The notes under the pieces were generated by a model. The model ran no database searches and was not told the DNA's origin. It saw only the letters and a program-made list of their open reading frames with translations. A stretch of 64,000 nt of DNA from assembly GCA_963755695.1 (NCBI GenBank), contig CAVWLB010000010.1, positions 2,728,001 through 2,792,000 of the forward strand, written 5' to 3'. Position 1 is the stretch's first letter; every line of letters starts with the position of its first letter. The translations under genes and the position numbers were made by a program. This document shows positions 26,461-42,916 of the stretch, piece by piece. The stretch is from QHWT01 sp963755695 (lineage in GTDB: Bacteria; Acidobacteriota; Vicinamibacteria; Vicinamibacterales; 2-12-FULL-66-21).

Positions 26461-27636
26461 ATGGTCTTTGCCCGCGCGCTCGCTCTCTTGCTTCTCCTGG
26501 ATAGTGCATCAGGATTCGCTCAGGATCCACCCTCCTCTCGGGACGTCTCTCTGGCGGCGGCCGACGGCACGAAGCTGCAGGCCACGTACTACCCCGCGGT
26601 GAAGCCCGGCCCAGCGGTGCTGCTCCTGCACATGTGCAACACCACCCGAAAATCGTGGCAGCCGCTTGCGCCACAGCTCGCCGCTGCCGGCATCAACACG
26701 TTGACGATGGATTATCGAGGTTTCGGCGAAAGCGGCGGGGATCGGTATGACGCGATGCCGCCGCCGGACGCGCAGAAGATCGTTACCGACAAGTGGCCGG
26801 GCGATATCGACGCAGCCTACGTATTCCTTCTCGCGCAGCCCGGCGTGGACAAGACGCGCGTCGGCATAGGCGGCGGGAGCTGCGGCGTCACCCAGGCGGT
26901 GCACGTCGCGCAGCGACATCCCGAGGTCAGATCGGCGGTGTTGCTGGCAGGCCCGCTCGACCCTGAAGGTCTGAAGTTCCTCGAAACCACGACCTGGCTG
27001 CCGATCTTCGCGGCCGCCGCCGCTGACGATCAATACGATGGAAACGCACCGGCGCTGATGCAGTGGATCCTCGCCATATCCGGAAATCCGCGCAACACGT
27101 TTTCCGGTTTCAAGGACGGGAAACACGGCACGGAGATCTTCGGTCCGCATCCTGAACTGCCGACGCAGATTGTGAAGTGGTACTCGGACACGCTGATCAA
27201 GAGCCCCGCGGATCCCACGGCGACGGTGACGCCGCAGAGCACGCCGATGCGGGAATTCTGGCAGAAGGCGGAGACCCCGGAGGGCGTGTCTGCGGCGGTG
27301 AAGATGTTTCACGATGCGCGCACGGGCGATCCGCACGTGATGCTGTTCCCGGAACCCGCACTCAACCTGCTCGGCTATCAGCACCTGCAGGCTGGAAGGA
27401 CCAAGGAAGCCATCGAGCTGTTCAAGCTGAACACGGAAGCGTATCCCACGTCCGCGAACACCTACGACAGTCTGGGTGATGCCTATCTTGCCGACGGGCA
27501 GAACGACCTGGCGCTGCAGGCATCGCAGAAGGCAATCGACACGCTGGCCGGCGACAAGGCGCCAGACGACTTCAAGAAGGCCATTCGCGCCAGCGCCGAG
27601 CAGAAGATCGCGAAGTTGAAGGGCAGCCGGCTCTAG
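26461..27636 (+). CDS. Secreted alpha/beta hydrolase with C-terminal TPR-like region
   Basis: A 391-residue protein. A signal peptide (ALALLLLLDSASGFAQ) precedes an alpha/beta hydrolase domain: VLLLHMCNTTRKSW as oxyanion strand, DYRGFGESGG, the nucleophile elbow GGGSCG (Ser in G-G-S-C-G) and GKHGTEIFG as the likely His region. After residue ~270 a helical part has TPR-like text: LNLLGYQHLQAGRTKEAIELFKLN, then YPTSANTYDSLGDAYLADGQNDLAL. GAGGAGGGG lies upstream of ATG 26461. It is likely an outer-compartment esterase or peptidase; the substrate is unknown. Confidence 0.75.
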   Translation: MVFARALALLLLLDSASGFAQDPPSSRDVSLAAADGTKLQATYYPAVKPGPAVLLLHMCNTTRKSWQPLAPQLAAAGINTLTMDYRGFGESGGDRYDAMPPPDAQKIVTDKWPGDIDAAYVFLLAQPGVDKTRVGIGGGSCGVTQAVHVAQRHPEVRSAVLLAGPLDPEGLKFLETTTWLPIFAAAAADDQYDGNAPALMQWILAISGNPRNTFSGFKDGKHGTEIFGPHPELPTQIVKWYSDTLIKSPADPTATVTPQSTPMREFWQKAETPEGVSAAVKMFHDARTGDPHVMLFPEPALNLLGYQHLQAGRTKEAIELFKLNTEAYPTSANTYDSLGDAYLADGQNDLALQASQKAIDTLAGDKAPDDFKKAIRASAEQKIAKLKGSRL

Positions 27637-27652
27637 ATCGAGGGTCTTTCAG

Positions 27653-27913
27653 CTAGAGAATCCCATGCAGCCGGAGCAGGACGAACACCATCATCAGGAG
27701 ATAAGTCGCCGAGAGTCCGCCCACGAGCGCCGGCTCGAGCACGCGCGATCTAAACTCGTCGCGACGCCTCCGGCGCTCGGCCTGCTGCTGGCGCCGCACC
27801 AGGGTGGCGTGACAGCGCGCACGAACACGGTCGAAGCGCGGGGCGTCCGGCTCCATCACTCGCAGGTAACCAAGCGTCCGCAGCTGCGCATCATCGGCTT
27901 CGTGCATTTTCAT
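27653..27913 (-). CDS. Small single-TM protein coupled to ECF sigma factor
   Basis: An 86-residue protein with a charged, Arg-rich N-terminal part and one C-terminal membrane helix (ALVGGLSATYLLMMVFVLLRL). Its ATG overlaps the stop of the sigma-factor gene by four bases (ATGA). The position directly behind an ECF sigma gene and the soluble-then-TM layout suggest a minimal membrane anti-sigma factor, but no ZAS (HxxxCxxC) motif is present, so this is inferred only from context. Confidence 0.5.
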   Translation of the reverse strand: MKMHEADDAQLRTLGYLRVMEPDAPRFDRVRARCHATLVRRQQQAERRRRRDEFRSRVLEPALVGGLSATYLLMMVFVLLRLHGIL

Positions 27914-28497
27914 GTCTCCACCTCGCGGAGGCCGGCGAGTTTCGGCGCGGCGGCCTCATCGAGCCGTCGCGTCAGCAGCGAGCGCGCACGGCTCACCCGC
28001 TGGCGCATGGCTTCCGGTGAAATGCCACACACCTCGCACGATTCCGCGATGCTCAACCCCTGGACGCCGACCAGCAGCAACGCTTCGCGATACAGCACCG
28101 GAAGCGCGGCCAGCGCCGCCTCGATGCGCCGCTCGCTTTCGGTGGCCGCGGTCGACTCGAACGGCGAAGGTTGCCGGGTTCCACAGGGCCACAGTCCGAT
28201 CAAGCTCGCGACGTGCGAGTCTTCCACCAGGCGCGACCGGCAATAGCTGACATAGAGGTTGCGGGCAACGGTGAACAGCCACGGCCCGAGCCGGGTATCC
28301 TCGCGGAGCGCCGGCGCGCGGCCGACCAGCCGCAGCCACGTTTCCTCGAGGAGATCCTCCGCGAGATCCCTTCGCCGCGAGAGCCGCGCGAGGAAGTTGA
28401 ACAGCGGCGTGTGGAAATGCTCGAGCACGGCATCGAACGCCGCGGCGTCTCCCGCCCGCAGACGCGCGACCAGCGCCAGCTCGCAGTCCCGGTCCAT
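27910..28497 (-). CDS. RNA polymerase ECF sigma factor
   Basis: A 195-residue ECF (sigma-70 family group 4) sigma factor. Region 2 is visible as FDAVLEHFHTPLFNFLARLSRRRDLAEDLLEETWLRL and PWLFTVARNLYVSYCR; region 4 as AALPVLYREALLLVGVQGLSIAESCEVCGISPEAMRQRVSRARSLL. ATG at 28497 is favoured. It is coupled by overlap to the following one-TM protein. Regulon and signal are unknown; a possible target promoter lies on the other strand just upstream. Confidence 0.88.
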   Translation of the reverse strand: MDRDCELALVARLRAGDAAAFDAVLEHFHTPLFNFLARLSRRRDLAEDLLEETWLRLVGRAPALREDTRLGPWLFTVARNLYVSYCRSRLVEDSHVASLIGLWPCGTRQPSPFESTAATESERRIEAALAALPVLYREALLLVGVQGLSIAESCEVCGISPEAMRQRVSRARSLLTRRLDEAAAPKLAGLREVET

Positions 28498-28534
28498 ACA
28501 AGTCAGAACGCGCACCGGCCCGAATCGTGACGGC

Positions 28535-28563
28535 GGTCACGCTTCCGGGAGATCAGCGTTCTA
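28535..28563 (+). promoter_or_regulatory. Possible ECF-type promoter
   Basis: GGTCACG at 28535-28541 and CGTTCTA at 28557-28563 are separated by 15 bases, a layout near that of ECF promoters, 25 bases ahead of the downstream ATG. It lies in the divergent gap beside an ECF sigma gene, so local control is plausible. The assignment rests on two short words. Confidence 0.25.
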
Positions 28564-28587
28564 CCGATCGCAGGGAAGGAGTCGCAC

Positions 28588-28932
28588 ATGGAGTTGCTCA
28601 CGATCCTGAGACAGGCCGGTGTCCTCGCGTTGCTGAGCCTGATGATCGCCCTTCTGCCGCTCGCTGCCGGCGTCGCCTACGCGGTCCGGCCGACAGAAGC
28701 CCGGCTCGCGCTCCTGCGCCCGATCTCCCTGGCCGGGATGTTCGCGGGCCTGGCCGGCTTCCTGGCGGGAGTGATGAGCACGCTCCGCGCGATCTGGACG
28801 GCCGACGCCGCGGTCCCGTTCAAACTGATCGCGGTCGGCCTGTCCGAATCGCTCGTGCCGCTCTTCGTTGCCTTCGGATGCCTGGCGGTCGCGTGGCTTT
28901 GCGCGGCGCTCGGCCTTCGTCGCCACGCTTGA
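28588..28932 (+). CDS. MotA/TolQ-like small membrane protein
   Basis: A 114-residue protein with three hydrophobic helices (ALLSLMIALLPLAAGVAYAV, SLAGMFAGLAGFLAGVMSTL and VPLFVAFGCLAVAWLCAALG). The middle segment followed by a GLSESLVPL helix resembles the membrane core of MotA/TolQ/ExbB proton-channel proteins, which have G-x-S-E-A-L there. It is far shorter than a real TolQ and has no TolR partner nearby. GGGAAGGAG precedes ATG 28588. It diverges from the ECF sigma gene. Confidence 0.5.
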   Translation: MELLTILRQAGVLALLSLMIALLPLAAGVAYAVRPTEARLALLRPISLAGMFAGLAGFLAGVMSTLRAIWTADAAVPFKLIAVGLSESLVPLFVAFGCLAVAWLCAALGLRRHA

Positions 28933-28986
28933 CGCGCGAGTCGGACCCGGGCCGGGACGCGCAACGATCTTGCAACGTCTATTTCG

Positions 28987-30132
28987 TCAGTGCTGGACAC
29001 GTTCTTCGTCGAAACCGCGCATCGGCGCATGATCGACGAGATGCATGTCGATGGTCGGATCGATGGCGGGCGCCGCGAGCCGCAACGACAGCCAGAGCCC
29101 AAGTGCCAGGACCGCGACGGCGGTGAGCGCGATGACGAGGAGAAGGTACCAGATCAACGACCGGAACGGGGCGCGCAACTCGTCCTTGTCCATGGAAACG
29201 ACCGTCATCCAGGCCAGCTGCGGATAGCTTTGCGGCAGCTGACTCGAGGCAACGGCGATGATGCGCAGGCTGCGGTTCTCCGCCTGCGCCTCGTAGGTGA
29301 ATGTTCCGGGTGGCTCCTTCCGGCGTGACCGTTCATCGAGGATCTGCGTGAGCAACCCCGATCCGAAGAATCGATCCCCCTGGCGATAGGGCCGGCGGCT
29401 GAACACGATCGAGCCGTCAGGGCGAACGAGCATGGCCTCACCCGTGGAGCCGAGTTCGAGGCCGGCGATACCGACCAGCATCTCGCGGCTGTCTGCCACC
29501 ACCTTCATGATTCCGGCGACGTCGTTGCCCTGCGGATTCAGCACCGGGACGGCAATCTCGAACGCGTACACATTCGCGCTCTCGTCCCGATTGACGTCCG
29601 AGACGCTGATACGACCGCGGCCGCTGTCGAACGCTCTCTTCCACCAGTCCTCATCACCCTGGAAGTAGTCAGACGTGACATTGGAGGCGGCGACGAGACG
29701 TCCGTAGCGGTCCGTGACCAGGACTTCACGATAGGTCGAGTCGTTTTTGACGAGATCCGCCAGGAATTGGGACGCCGGGGAGTTGAGAATCCCGAGCCGC
29801 GCTGCTACCGCGGCGCCGTCTTTCTGCCATTCCCGATCCAGCTCGGCTGTGCGCTGAACTTCCTGAGCTTGGCCATTTCCAGCAGCCGCGACTCGTCTCA
29901 GTTCCGGAACCCGGCCCAGGAGCGCGATATCGAGAATGCGGCGAAACAGGTAGCCATCCACTGACGAAGCGGTGGAAGCCGCCATTTGGCCGAGGCGTAC
30001 CTTTTCGGCGTCTTCGAGCCGCTTCTGGCCGCTGCCGATCACCAGGGCGGCCCCGATGAGGAGTACCGGGACGGCGACGAGCAGCGTCGCGGTCAGAACC
30101 CGAACGTTCAGATTCGGCAGGCGCACCGGCAT
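28987..30132 (-). CDS. Double-Cache sensor membrane protein without output domain
   Basis: A 381-residue protein with an N-terminal membrane helix (VLTATLLVAVPVLLIGAALVI), a periplasmic dCache-like domain and a second helix near residue 335 (LIWYLLLVIALTAVAVLALG). The sensing region includes TYREVLVTDRYGRLVAASN, DEDWWKRAFDSGRGRISVSDV and MLVRPDGSIVFSRR, typical of Cache ligand-binding domains. It ends ~30 residues after the second helix. The start of a HAMP segment (LRLAAPAID) is hinted at, but no HAMP, kinase, cyclase or methyl-accepting region follows, so the signal partner must be another protein or the gene is truncated. Confidence 0.75.
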   Translation of the reverse strand: MPVRLPNLNVRVLTATLLVAVPVLLIGAALVIGSGQKRLEDAEKVRLGQMAASTASSVDGYLFRRILDIALLGRVPELRRVAAAGNGQAQEVQRTAELDREWQKDGAAVAARLGILNSPASQFLADLVKNDSTYREVLVTDRYGRLVAASNVTSDYFQGDEDWWKRAFDSGRGRISVSDVNRDESANVYAFEIAVPVLNPQGNDVAGIMKVVADSREMLVGIAGLELGSTGEAMLVRPDGSIVFSRRPYRQGDRFFGSGLLTQILDERSRRKEPPGTFTYEAQAENRSLRIIAVASSQLPQSYPQLAWMTVVSMDKDELRAPFRSLIWYLLLVIALTAVAVLALGLWLSLRLAAPAIDPTIDMHLVDHAPMRGFDEERVQH

Positions 30133-30362
30133 GGACCTCTCCGCTCGCCCCGAGACAGGTTGAATGTGGTCGCATGGCGCCGGAATGTCAAGCGGTTCCG
30201 TGGCTAGCAGCGAGCTCGAACATGCCTACACAAGCCATTCGTCACATTCGATGGAAGGTTGCTGAGAAGTGAAGGTCTAGGTCGCCTCTTTCGCGGAGGA
30301 AAAAGTCTGTAGGGCACCTCTGCAGGGGTGCGGAGGATATGAGTTGTCGGGCAGGTCAGTCG
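30133..30362. other. Intergenic region with palindromic sequence
   Basis: Lies between the Cache gene start and the rpoC terminator. Around 30310-30335 it contains a short palindromic repeat of the type GTAGGGCACC...GGGGTGC. No gene was found; the promoter of the Cache protein should be here but no confident boxes were seen. Confidence 0.4.
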
Positions 30363-30398
30363 CAACAAAGGGCGGCAACGCTCGAAGCATTACCGCCC
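30363..30398 (-). terminator. Rho-independent terminator for the rpo operon
   Basis: In the minus-strand RNA, GGGCGGUAAUGCU and AGCGUUGCCGCCC pair over 13 positions (including two G-U pairs) around a UCG loop and are followed by UUUGUUG. It lies about 100 bases downstream of the rpoC stop. The stem is on + strand positions 30370-30382 and 30386-30398; the T-rich part is 30364-30369. Confidence 0.6.
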
Positions 30399-30403
30399 TC
30401 TAC

Positions 30404-30482
30404 GCTGGGTCTGAAGACCCGAGCTACATCAGCGGCGCGTCTAAAGACGCGCCCTACACTGCGGCGCGCTTTAAGGCGCGCC
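30404..30482. repeat. Cluster of three short palindromes after rpoC
   Basis: Palindromes GGGTCTGAAGACCC (30407-30420), GGCGCGTCTAAAGACGCGCC (30434-30453, perfect) and a third unit at 30463-30482 (GGCGCGC..GGCGCGCC) stand in series, each flanked by a trailing CTAC or CTGCAC. The same units occur beside rpoB, rplL, rplJ and mtnB. They could form alternate stems in the 3' untranslated RNA of rpoC. Confidence 0.65.
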
Positions 30483-30498
30483 CTGCACCTGGGAAGCT

Positions 30499-34713
<4,215 letters not shown>

Positions 34714-34718
34714 TTTAC

Positions 34719-39064
<4,346 letters not shown>

Positions 39065-39101
39065 GCTGATGAAAACCTCGGGGCGGTCGATACAAAAAGA
39101 T

Positions 39102-39180
39102 GTAGCGGCGGATCTTCAGACCCGGCCATACCGCCGCGTCTGACGACGCGGCCTGCACATGGAGGGCGGGTCTGTCAGAC
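39102..39180. repeat. Palindromic repeats between rplL and rpoB
   Basis: Three imperfect palindromes of the GTAG-GGCGGGTCT..AGACCC-GCC type lie in the 127-base rpoB-rplL spacer, at about 39102-39131, 39131-39158 and 39160-39190 (partly inside the rplL 3' end). They are related in form to those after rpoC. Confidence 0.55.
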
Positions 39181-39191
39181 GCCAGCCGCTG

Positions 39192-39585
39192 CTACTTGAT
39201 CTCGACCTTCGCGCCGACGTCCGCGAACTTCTTCTGAATCGCGGCCGCTTCGTCCTTGGGGATGCCTTCCTTGATCGGCTTGGGCGCTCCCTCGACGAGG
39301 TCCTTCGCTTCCTTCAGTCCGAGGCTGGTGACTTCGCGGACGACCTTGATCACGTTGATCTTGTTGGTGCCCACTTCGGTCAGCGATCGCGGTGAACTCG
39401 GTCTTCTCTTCCGCCGGGGCCGCCGCGCCCGCCGCCGCGCCGCCGCCGGCCGGCATCGCCATCGGCATCGCCGCCGCCGCCGACACGCCGAGCTCCTGCT
39501 CGAGCGCCTTCACGAGCTGCGACAGCTCGAGGACCGAGATCCCCTTGATGTAGTCGACAACCTGCTGCTGATTCAGTTCGGCCAC
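39192..39585 (-). CDS. rplL: 50S ribosomal protein L7/L12 (one frameshift)
   Basis: L7/L12, about 130 residues. The N-terminal dimer domain (ISVLELSQLVKALEQELGV), an Ala/Gly/Met hinge and the C-terminal domain (KINVIKVVREVTSLGLKEAKDLVEGAPKPIKEG) are all present. The two halves are in different frames: an extra base near 39384 (GCGATC[G]CTGACC) separates EEKTEFTAI from LTEVGTNKI. The start is GTG at 39585. L7/L12 forms the flexible stalk that recruits translation factors. Confidence 0.9.
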
Positions 39586-39604
39586 TTTCGATTCTCCCTG
39601 CTGT

Positions 39605-39838
39605 GATAGGGCGCGTCTTCAGACGCGCCGGGTGATCGGCGAATCTGCGATTCGCCCTACGACTTTTTCTATGATTCCGCCGTCGCTGTCTCTGTCTGTA
39701 TCTGCATTCATTCATTAAGGGCCGTTGGGGCCCCACCCCCAACGCATGCGCTCGCTTACGCTCGCGATCTTGACTCGTAACAACGAGCTGCTTGGATCTG
39801 CGAGTCTGTCTGCTGTAGGGCGCTTTAGACCCGCCGGC
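39605..39838. repeat. Long rplJ-rplL spacer with palindromes
   Basis: This 252-base spacer is unusually long for rplJ-rplL. It holds palindromes at 39605-39630 (GGCGCGTCTTCAGACGCGCC), 39638-39660 (GGCGAATCTGCGATTCGCC) and 39815-39838 (GTAGGGCGCTTTAGACCCGC), the last touching the rplJ stop. Between them lies a word-repeat stretch around 39720-39790. No gene was found. Confidence 0.6.
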
Positions 39839-40374
39839 TATGCGCCTGCCTCCGTTTGCTTCTTCTCGGCCTGCACCAGCACGCTCATCAGATCGCGCGG
39901 CGCGGCGTTCAGCACGCTGACCAGCTGCACCATCGGCGCCTGCAGCAGGAAGAGCAGCTTCGCGTAGAGCTCCGGCTTGCCCGGGAGCGACGCCAGGTCG
40001 GTGACTTCCGCCGCCTTGATCGCCCGGCCCTGCACCACCGCCGCCTTGATCTGCAGCGCCGGCGTTGTCCTTCGCGAACGTCGTCAGCACCTTCGCGAGC
40101 GCGACCGGATCCTCGCCGGCGTAGGCGACGGCGGTCGTGCCGACGAAGTGCTCCGCCAGCGGCTCGAACGGCGTGCCCTTGAGCGCGCGCTTGGCGAGCG
40201 TGTTCTTGACGACCTTGTAGCTCGCCCTTCGCGCCGCGCACCTGGCGCCGCAGCTCGGTGACCTCGGGGACCTTCAGGCCCTTGATAGTCGACCACGACG
40301 GCGCTCTCGGTGCCCTTGAACGCCGCTTCGAGGTCCTGGAGCTCTTCTTCCTTCGTTGCTCTCGTGACAGCCAT
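39838..40374 (-). CDS. rplJ: 50S ribosomal protein L10 (three frameshifts)
   Basis: L10, about 177 residues once corrected: MAVTRATKEEELQDLEAAFKG, then GLKVPEVTELRRQVR, YKVVKNTLAKRALKGTPF, and QIKAAVVQGRAIKAAEVTDLASLP with the Ala/Gln-rich end EKKQTEAGA. Extra bases are inferred near 40288 (after VVDY), 40226 (in GAKA/SYK) and 40062 (before LQIKAAVV). ATG at 40374 overlaps the rplA stop (TAATG). L10 anchors the L7/L12 stalk to 23S rRNA. Confidence 0.88.
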
Positions 40375-41079
40375 TAGTGCTTCACCGTCTCGGTCACGTG
40401 CGTCGTGTCGATCGTGATGCCCGGGCCCATCGTCGACGACATCGTCACGCTCTTGAGGTACTTGCCCTTCGCCGCCGACGGCTTGGCCTTGACGACGCTG
40501 TCGACCAGCGCGTGCGCGTTCTCGATCAGGTTCTGCGGCGGGAACGACACCTTGCCGACCGGCGCGTGGATGATGCCGGTCTTGTCGACGCGGAACTCCA
40601 CCTTGCCGGCCTTGATCTCGCGCACCGCCTTGGCGATGTCCATCGTGACGGTGCCGGTCTTCGGGTTCGGCATCAGGCCGCGCGGGCCGAGCACCTTTCC
40701 GAGCTTGCCGACGGCGCGCATCATGTCGGGCGTGGCGACGACGGCGTCGAAGTCCATGAAGCCGCCCTGGATCTTCTCGACCATCTCCTCGCCGCCGACG
40801 TGATCGGCGCCGGCCTCGGTGCGCTTCCCTCTGCTTGTCGCCGCCGGCGATGGCGAGCACCTTCTTGCTCTTGCCGAGCCCGTGCGGGAGCACGACCGTG
40901 CCGCGGACCATCTGGTCGGCGTGCTTCGGATCGACGCCGAGGCGAAGCGCCAGCTCGACGGTCTCGTCGAACTTCGCGAACTTCACCTTCTGCATCAGGG
41001 GAACGGCTTCTTCGATCGTGTGCGGACGCTCGGGCACCGCCGCGCGCGCGGCGGCGAATTTCTTTCCGCTCTTTGGCAT
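40374..41079 (-). CDS. rplA: 50S ribosomal protein L1 (one frameshift)
   Basis: L1, 234 residues after correction. The N-terminal part reads KKFAAARAAV..YTIEEAV-like HTIEEAVPLMQKVKFAKFDETVELALRLGVDP, the second part FMDFDAVVATPDMMRAVGKLGKVLGPRGLMPNPKTGTV. One extra base near 40824 separates IAGGDKQREA from TEAGADHVGGEEMVEKI. L1 binds 23S rRNA at the E-site stalk and can repress its own operon by binding an mRNA mimic of the rRNA site; no such mimic was looked for successfully here. Confidence 0.9.
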
Positions 41080-41148
41080 GTGTACCTCTCGTGGTCCAAG
41101 CGGCCGCTCGGCGGCCTCCCACTCTTGATTTCGTAATTTCGTGATTCA

Positions 41149-41206
41149 GGGATTTGGTGATCTGAGCGTTGCCCGATCAAGCAAAATCTCCCGATCACCA
41201 AATCCC
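41149..41206. repeat. Perfect 14-bp inverted repeat between rplK and rplA
   Basis: GGGATTTGGTGATC at 41149-41162 is the exact reverse complement of GATCACCAAATCCC at 41193-41206, with a 30-base loop. The flanks repeat the same words (GATTTCGTAATTTCGTGATTC just before). It occupies the whole gap and would form a stem in the operon mRNA. Confidence 0.75.
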
Positions 41207-41210
41207 GCAC

Positions 41211-41636
41211 TCACCCAATCACTTCGATTCCCATCGACCGCGCCGTGCCGGCGACCGACTTGACGGCGGATTCGAGCGACTCGCAGTTCAGGTCGGGCAT
41301 CTTGGTCTTCGCGATGTCCTCGACCTGCTTCTTCGTCACGGTGCCGACCTTGTTCTTGTTCGGCTCGGCCGATCCCTTGGCCAGGTTCGCGGCGCGCTTC
41401 AGCAGGATCGACGCCGGCGGCGTCTTCGTGATGAACGAGTAGGACCGGTCCGCGTAGACGGTGACGACGACTGGGATGATCAGCCCCTCGTCCTTGGACG
41501 TCTTCGCGTTGAAGTTCTTGCAGAAGTCCATGATATTGACGCCGTGAGGACCGAGCGCGGTCCCGACCGGCGGCGCCGGGGTCGCCTTCCCCGCCGCGAT
41601 CTGGAGCTTCACCATTGCCTGTACTTTCTTCGCCAT
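41211..41636 (-). CDS. rplK: 50S ribosomal protein L11
   Basis: L11, 141 residues, no frameshift: KKVQAMVKLQIAAGKATPAPPVGTALGPHGVNIM at the N-terminus with the Pro-rich hinge, KTPPASILLKRAA in the middle and TARSMGIEVIG at the end. It binds 23S rRNA at the GTPase centre and is needed for RelA activation in most bacteria. It is followed by rplA after a 131-base gap with an inverted repeat. Confidence 0.95.
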   Translation of the reverse strand: MAKKVQAMVKLQIAAGKATPAPPVGTALGPHGVNIMDFCKNFNAKTSKDEGLIIPVVVTVYADRSYSFITKTPPASILLKRAANLAKGSAEPNKNKVGTVTKKQVEDIAKTKMPDLNCESLESAVKSVAGTARSMGIEVIG

Positions 41637-41650
41637 AGATTCTCGGGCTC

Positions 41651-41718
41651 GCTGTCAGCCTCCAGCTCCCAGCTCTATTGAGGAAGACCGGCTTCCTTAT
41701 GAGCTGGCGGCTGTCAGC
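41651..41718. repeat. Nested inverted repeat between nusG and rplK
   Basis: Positions 41651-41668 pair with 41701-41718 at 16 of 18 bases (arm GCTGTCAGCCTCCAGCTC). Inside is a second stem GGAAG..CTTCC at 41681-41697. The right arm ends within the nusG stop codon. Confidence 0.65.
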
Positions 41719-42269
41719 TACAGTTTCTCCACCTGCAAAAAGTCCAATTCGACCGGCGTCGAGCGGCCGAAGATCGTCACCATGACCTTGAGCGTGTTGC
41801 GCTCGTTGTTGACCTCGTCCACCACGCCGTTGAAGCTCGTGAACGGCCCCTCGTTGATCCGCACCTGGTCGCCCTTCTCGAACGAGTACTTCGGCTTCGG
41901 CTTCTCCGCCGCCTCGGTCACCTGGTTCAGGATCTGGTCGACCTCTTCACGCGTGAGCGGCGTCGGCTTGGCGCCGGCGCCGACAAACCCGGTGACCTTC
42001 GGCGTGTTCTTCACCACGTGCCACGCGTGGTCGGACATGTGCATCTCGACCAGGATGTAGCCGGGGAAGAACCGCTTCGAGCTGACGACCTTCTTGCCGC
42101 CGCGCATCTCCGCGACCTGCTCGGTCGGGATCAGGATTTCGCCGATTTCGTTCTGCAGTCCGTACGCGTTAACGCGCTGCTCGAGCGATTCCTTGACCTT
42201 GTTCTCGAAGCCCGAGTACGTATGGACGATGTACCACTGCTTGGTGCGATCGTCGGTCGTCGTGCTCAT
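41718..42269 (-). CDS. nusG: Transcription termination/antitermination factor NusG
   Basis: A 183-residue NusG. The NGN domain (QWYIVHTYSGFENKVKESLEQR ... FFPGYILVEMHMSDHAWHVVKNTPKVTGFVG) is followed by the KOW domain FEKGDQVRINEGPFTSFNGVVDEVN. It binds the RNA polymerase clamp and couples transcription with Rho and the leading ribosome. No frameshift is present. Confidence 0.95.
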   Translation of the reverse strand: MSTTTDDRTKQWYIVHTYSGFENKVKESLEQRVNAYGLQNEIGEILIPTEQVAEMRGGKKVVSSKRFFPGYILVEMHMSDHAWHVVKNTPKVTGFVGAGAKPTPLTREEVDQILNQVTEAAEKPKPKYSFEKGDQVRINEGPFTSFNGVVDEVNNERNTLKVMVTIFGRSTPVELDFLQVEKL

Positions 42270-42272
42270 GCC

Positions 42273-42539
42273 TTACGCCGCTCCGAACGCGTGGTACAGC
42301 CACGTGAGGACCTTGCTCAGCCCGAGGTCGACCAGCCAGAGATATACGCCGAAGAAGATGGAGGTCAGGATCACGACCACCGTGGTGGCGTACACTTCCT
42401 TCTGGCTGGGCCACGTGACGCGGCCCATCTCGTTGCGGACCTCGGAGAGGAAGCGACGCGAGCGCCCCCACCATCCCGTCACGCTCTCGCGGGCACGGCC
42501 ACTAAAAGAGTCCTGCTCGTCCGCTGTCACGGTTTTCAT
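42273..42539 (-). CDS. secE: Preprotein translocase subunit SecE
   Basis: An 88-residue SecE with a charged N-terminus, the conserved amphipathic helix SRRFLSEVRNEMGRVTWPSQKEVYATT and a single membrane helix (VVVILTSIFFGVYLWLVDLGL). It stabilises SecY in the Sec translocon. Its stop lies 3 bases upstream of nusG. Confidence 0.95.
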   Translation of the reverse strand: MKTVTADEQDSFSGRARESVTGWWGRSRRFLSEVRNEMGRVTWPSQKEVYATTVVVILTSIFFGVYLWLVDLGLSKVLTWLYHAFGAA

Positions 42540-42544
42540 CGCTT

Positions 42545-42745
42545 ATGTCCGAGGTCCCGAGGCCCGAGGGCCGAGGACCGAAAACCAAAATTCTTCGCCG
42601 AACCACCGGACCTCGGACCTCGATCCTCGGTCCTCGGAATTGGCAGGACAAAGGTGCTCATCCCTTGGCGCTCGCGGTCGGCGCTTCGCGCCGACTTCGC
42701 TTCGTCGCTCGCTCCGCTTCGGTCGCTCCCAGCGCCCTGCCTGCT
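42545..42745. repeat. Word-repeat spacer between tRNA-Trp and secE
   Basis: From 42545 to 42580 the words CCGAGGTCC, CGAGGCC, GAGGGCC and GAGGACC follow each other; their reverse complements (GGACCTC, GGACCTC, GATCCTC, GGTCCTC) fill 42608-42638, giving an imperfect giant hairpin. A second stretch at 42660-42745 is built of CGCTCG/CGCTTCG words (GCTCGCTCCGCTTCGGTCGC). No gene is present. Confidence 0.65.
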
Positions 42746-42755
42746 TCTCACCAAC

Positions 42756-42831
42756 TGGCAGGACAGGAGGGAATCGAACCCCCAACCCCCGGTTTTGGAG
42801 ACCGGTGCTCTGCCAATTGAGCTACTGTCCT
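42756..42831 (-). tRNA. trnW: tRNA-Trp (CCA)
   Basis: A 76-base cloverleaf with paired acceptor arms AGGACAG/CTGTCCT, a TTCGATTCC T-loop and a loop CTCCAAA with anticodon CCA. The 3' CCA is encoded. It lies between rpmG and secE, a place where tRNA-Trp is found in many bacteria. Confidence 0.97.
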
Positions 42832-42916
42832 TCTTGTCTCGCGAGCGGCCTACTGCGGCCCTTTGCCATGACCTTGCGGCAAACCTGCTCGCACGAATTT
42901 CAGCCGTCGCGCAAAC

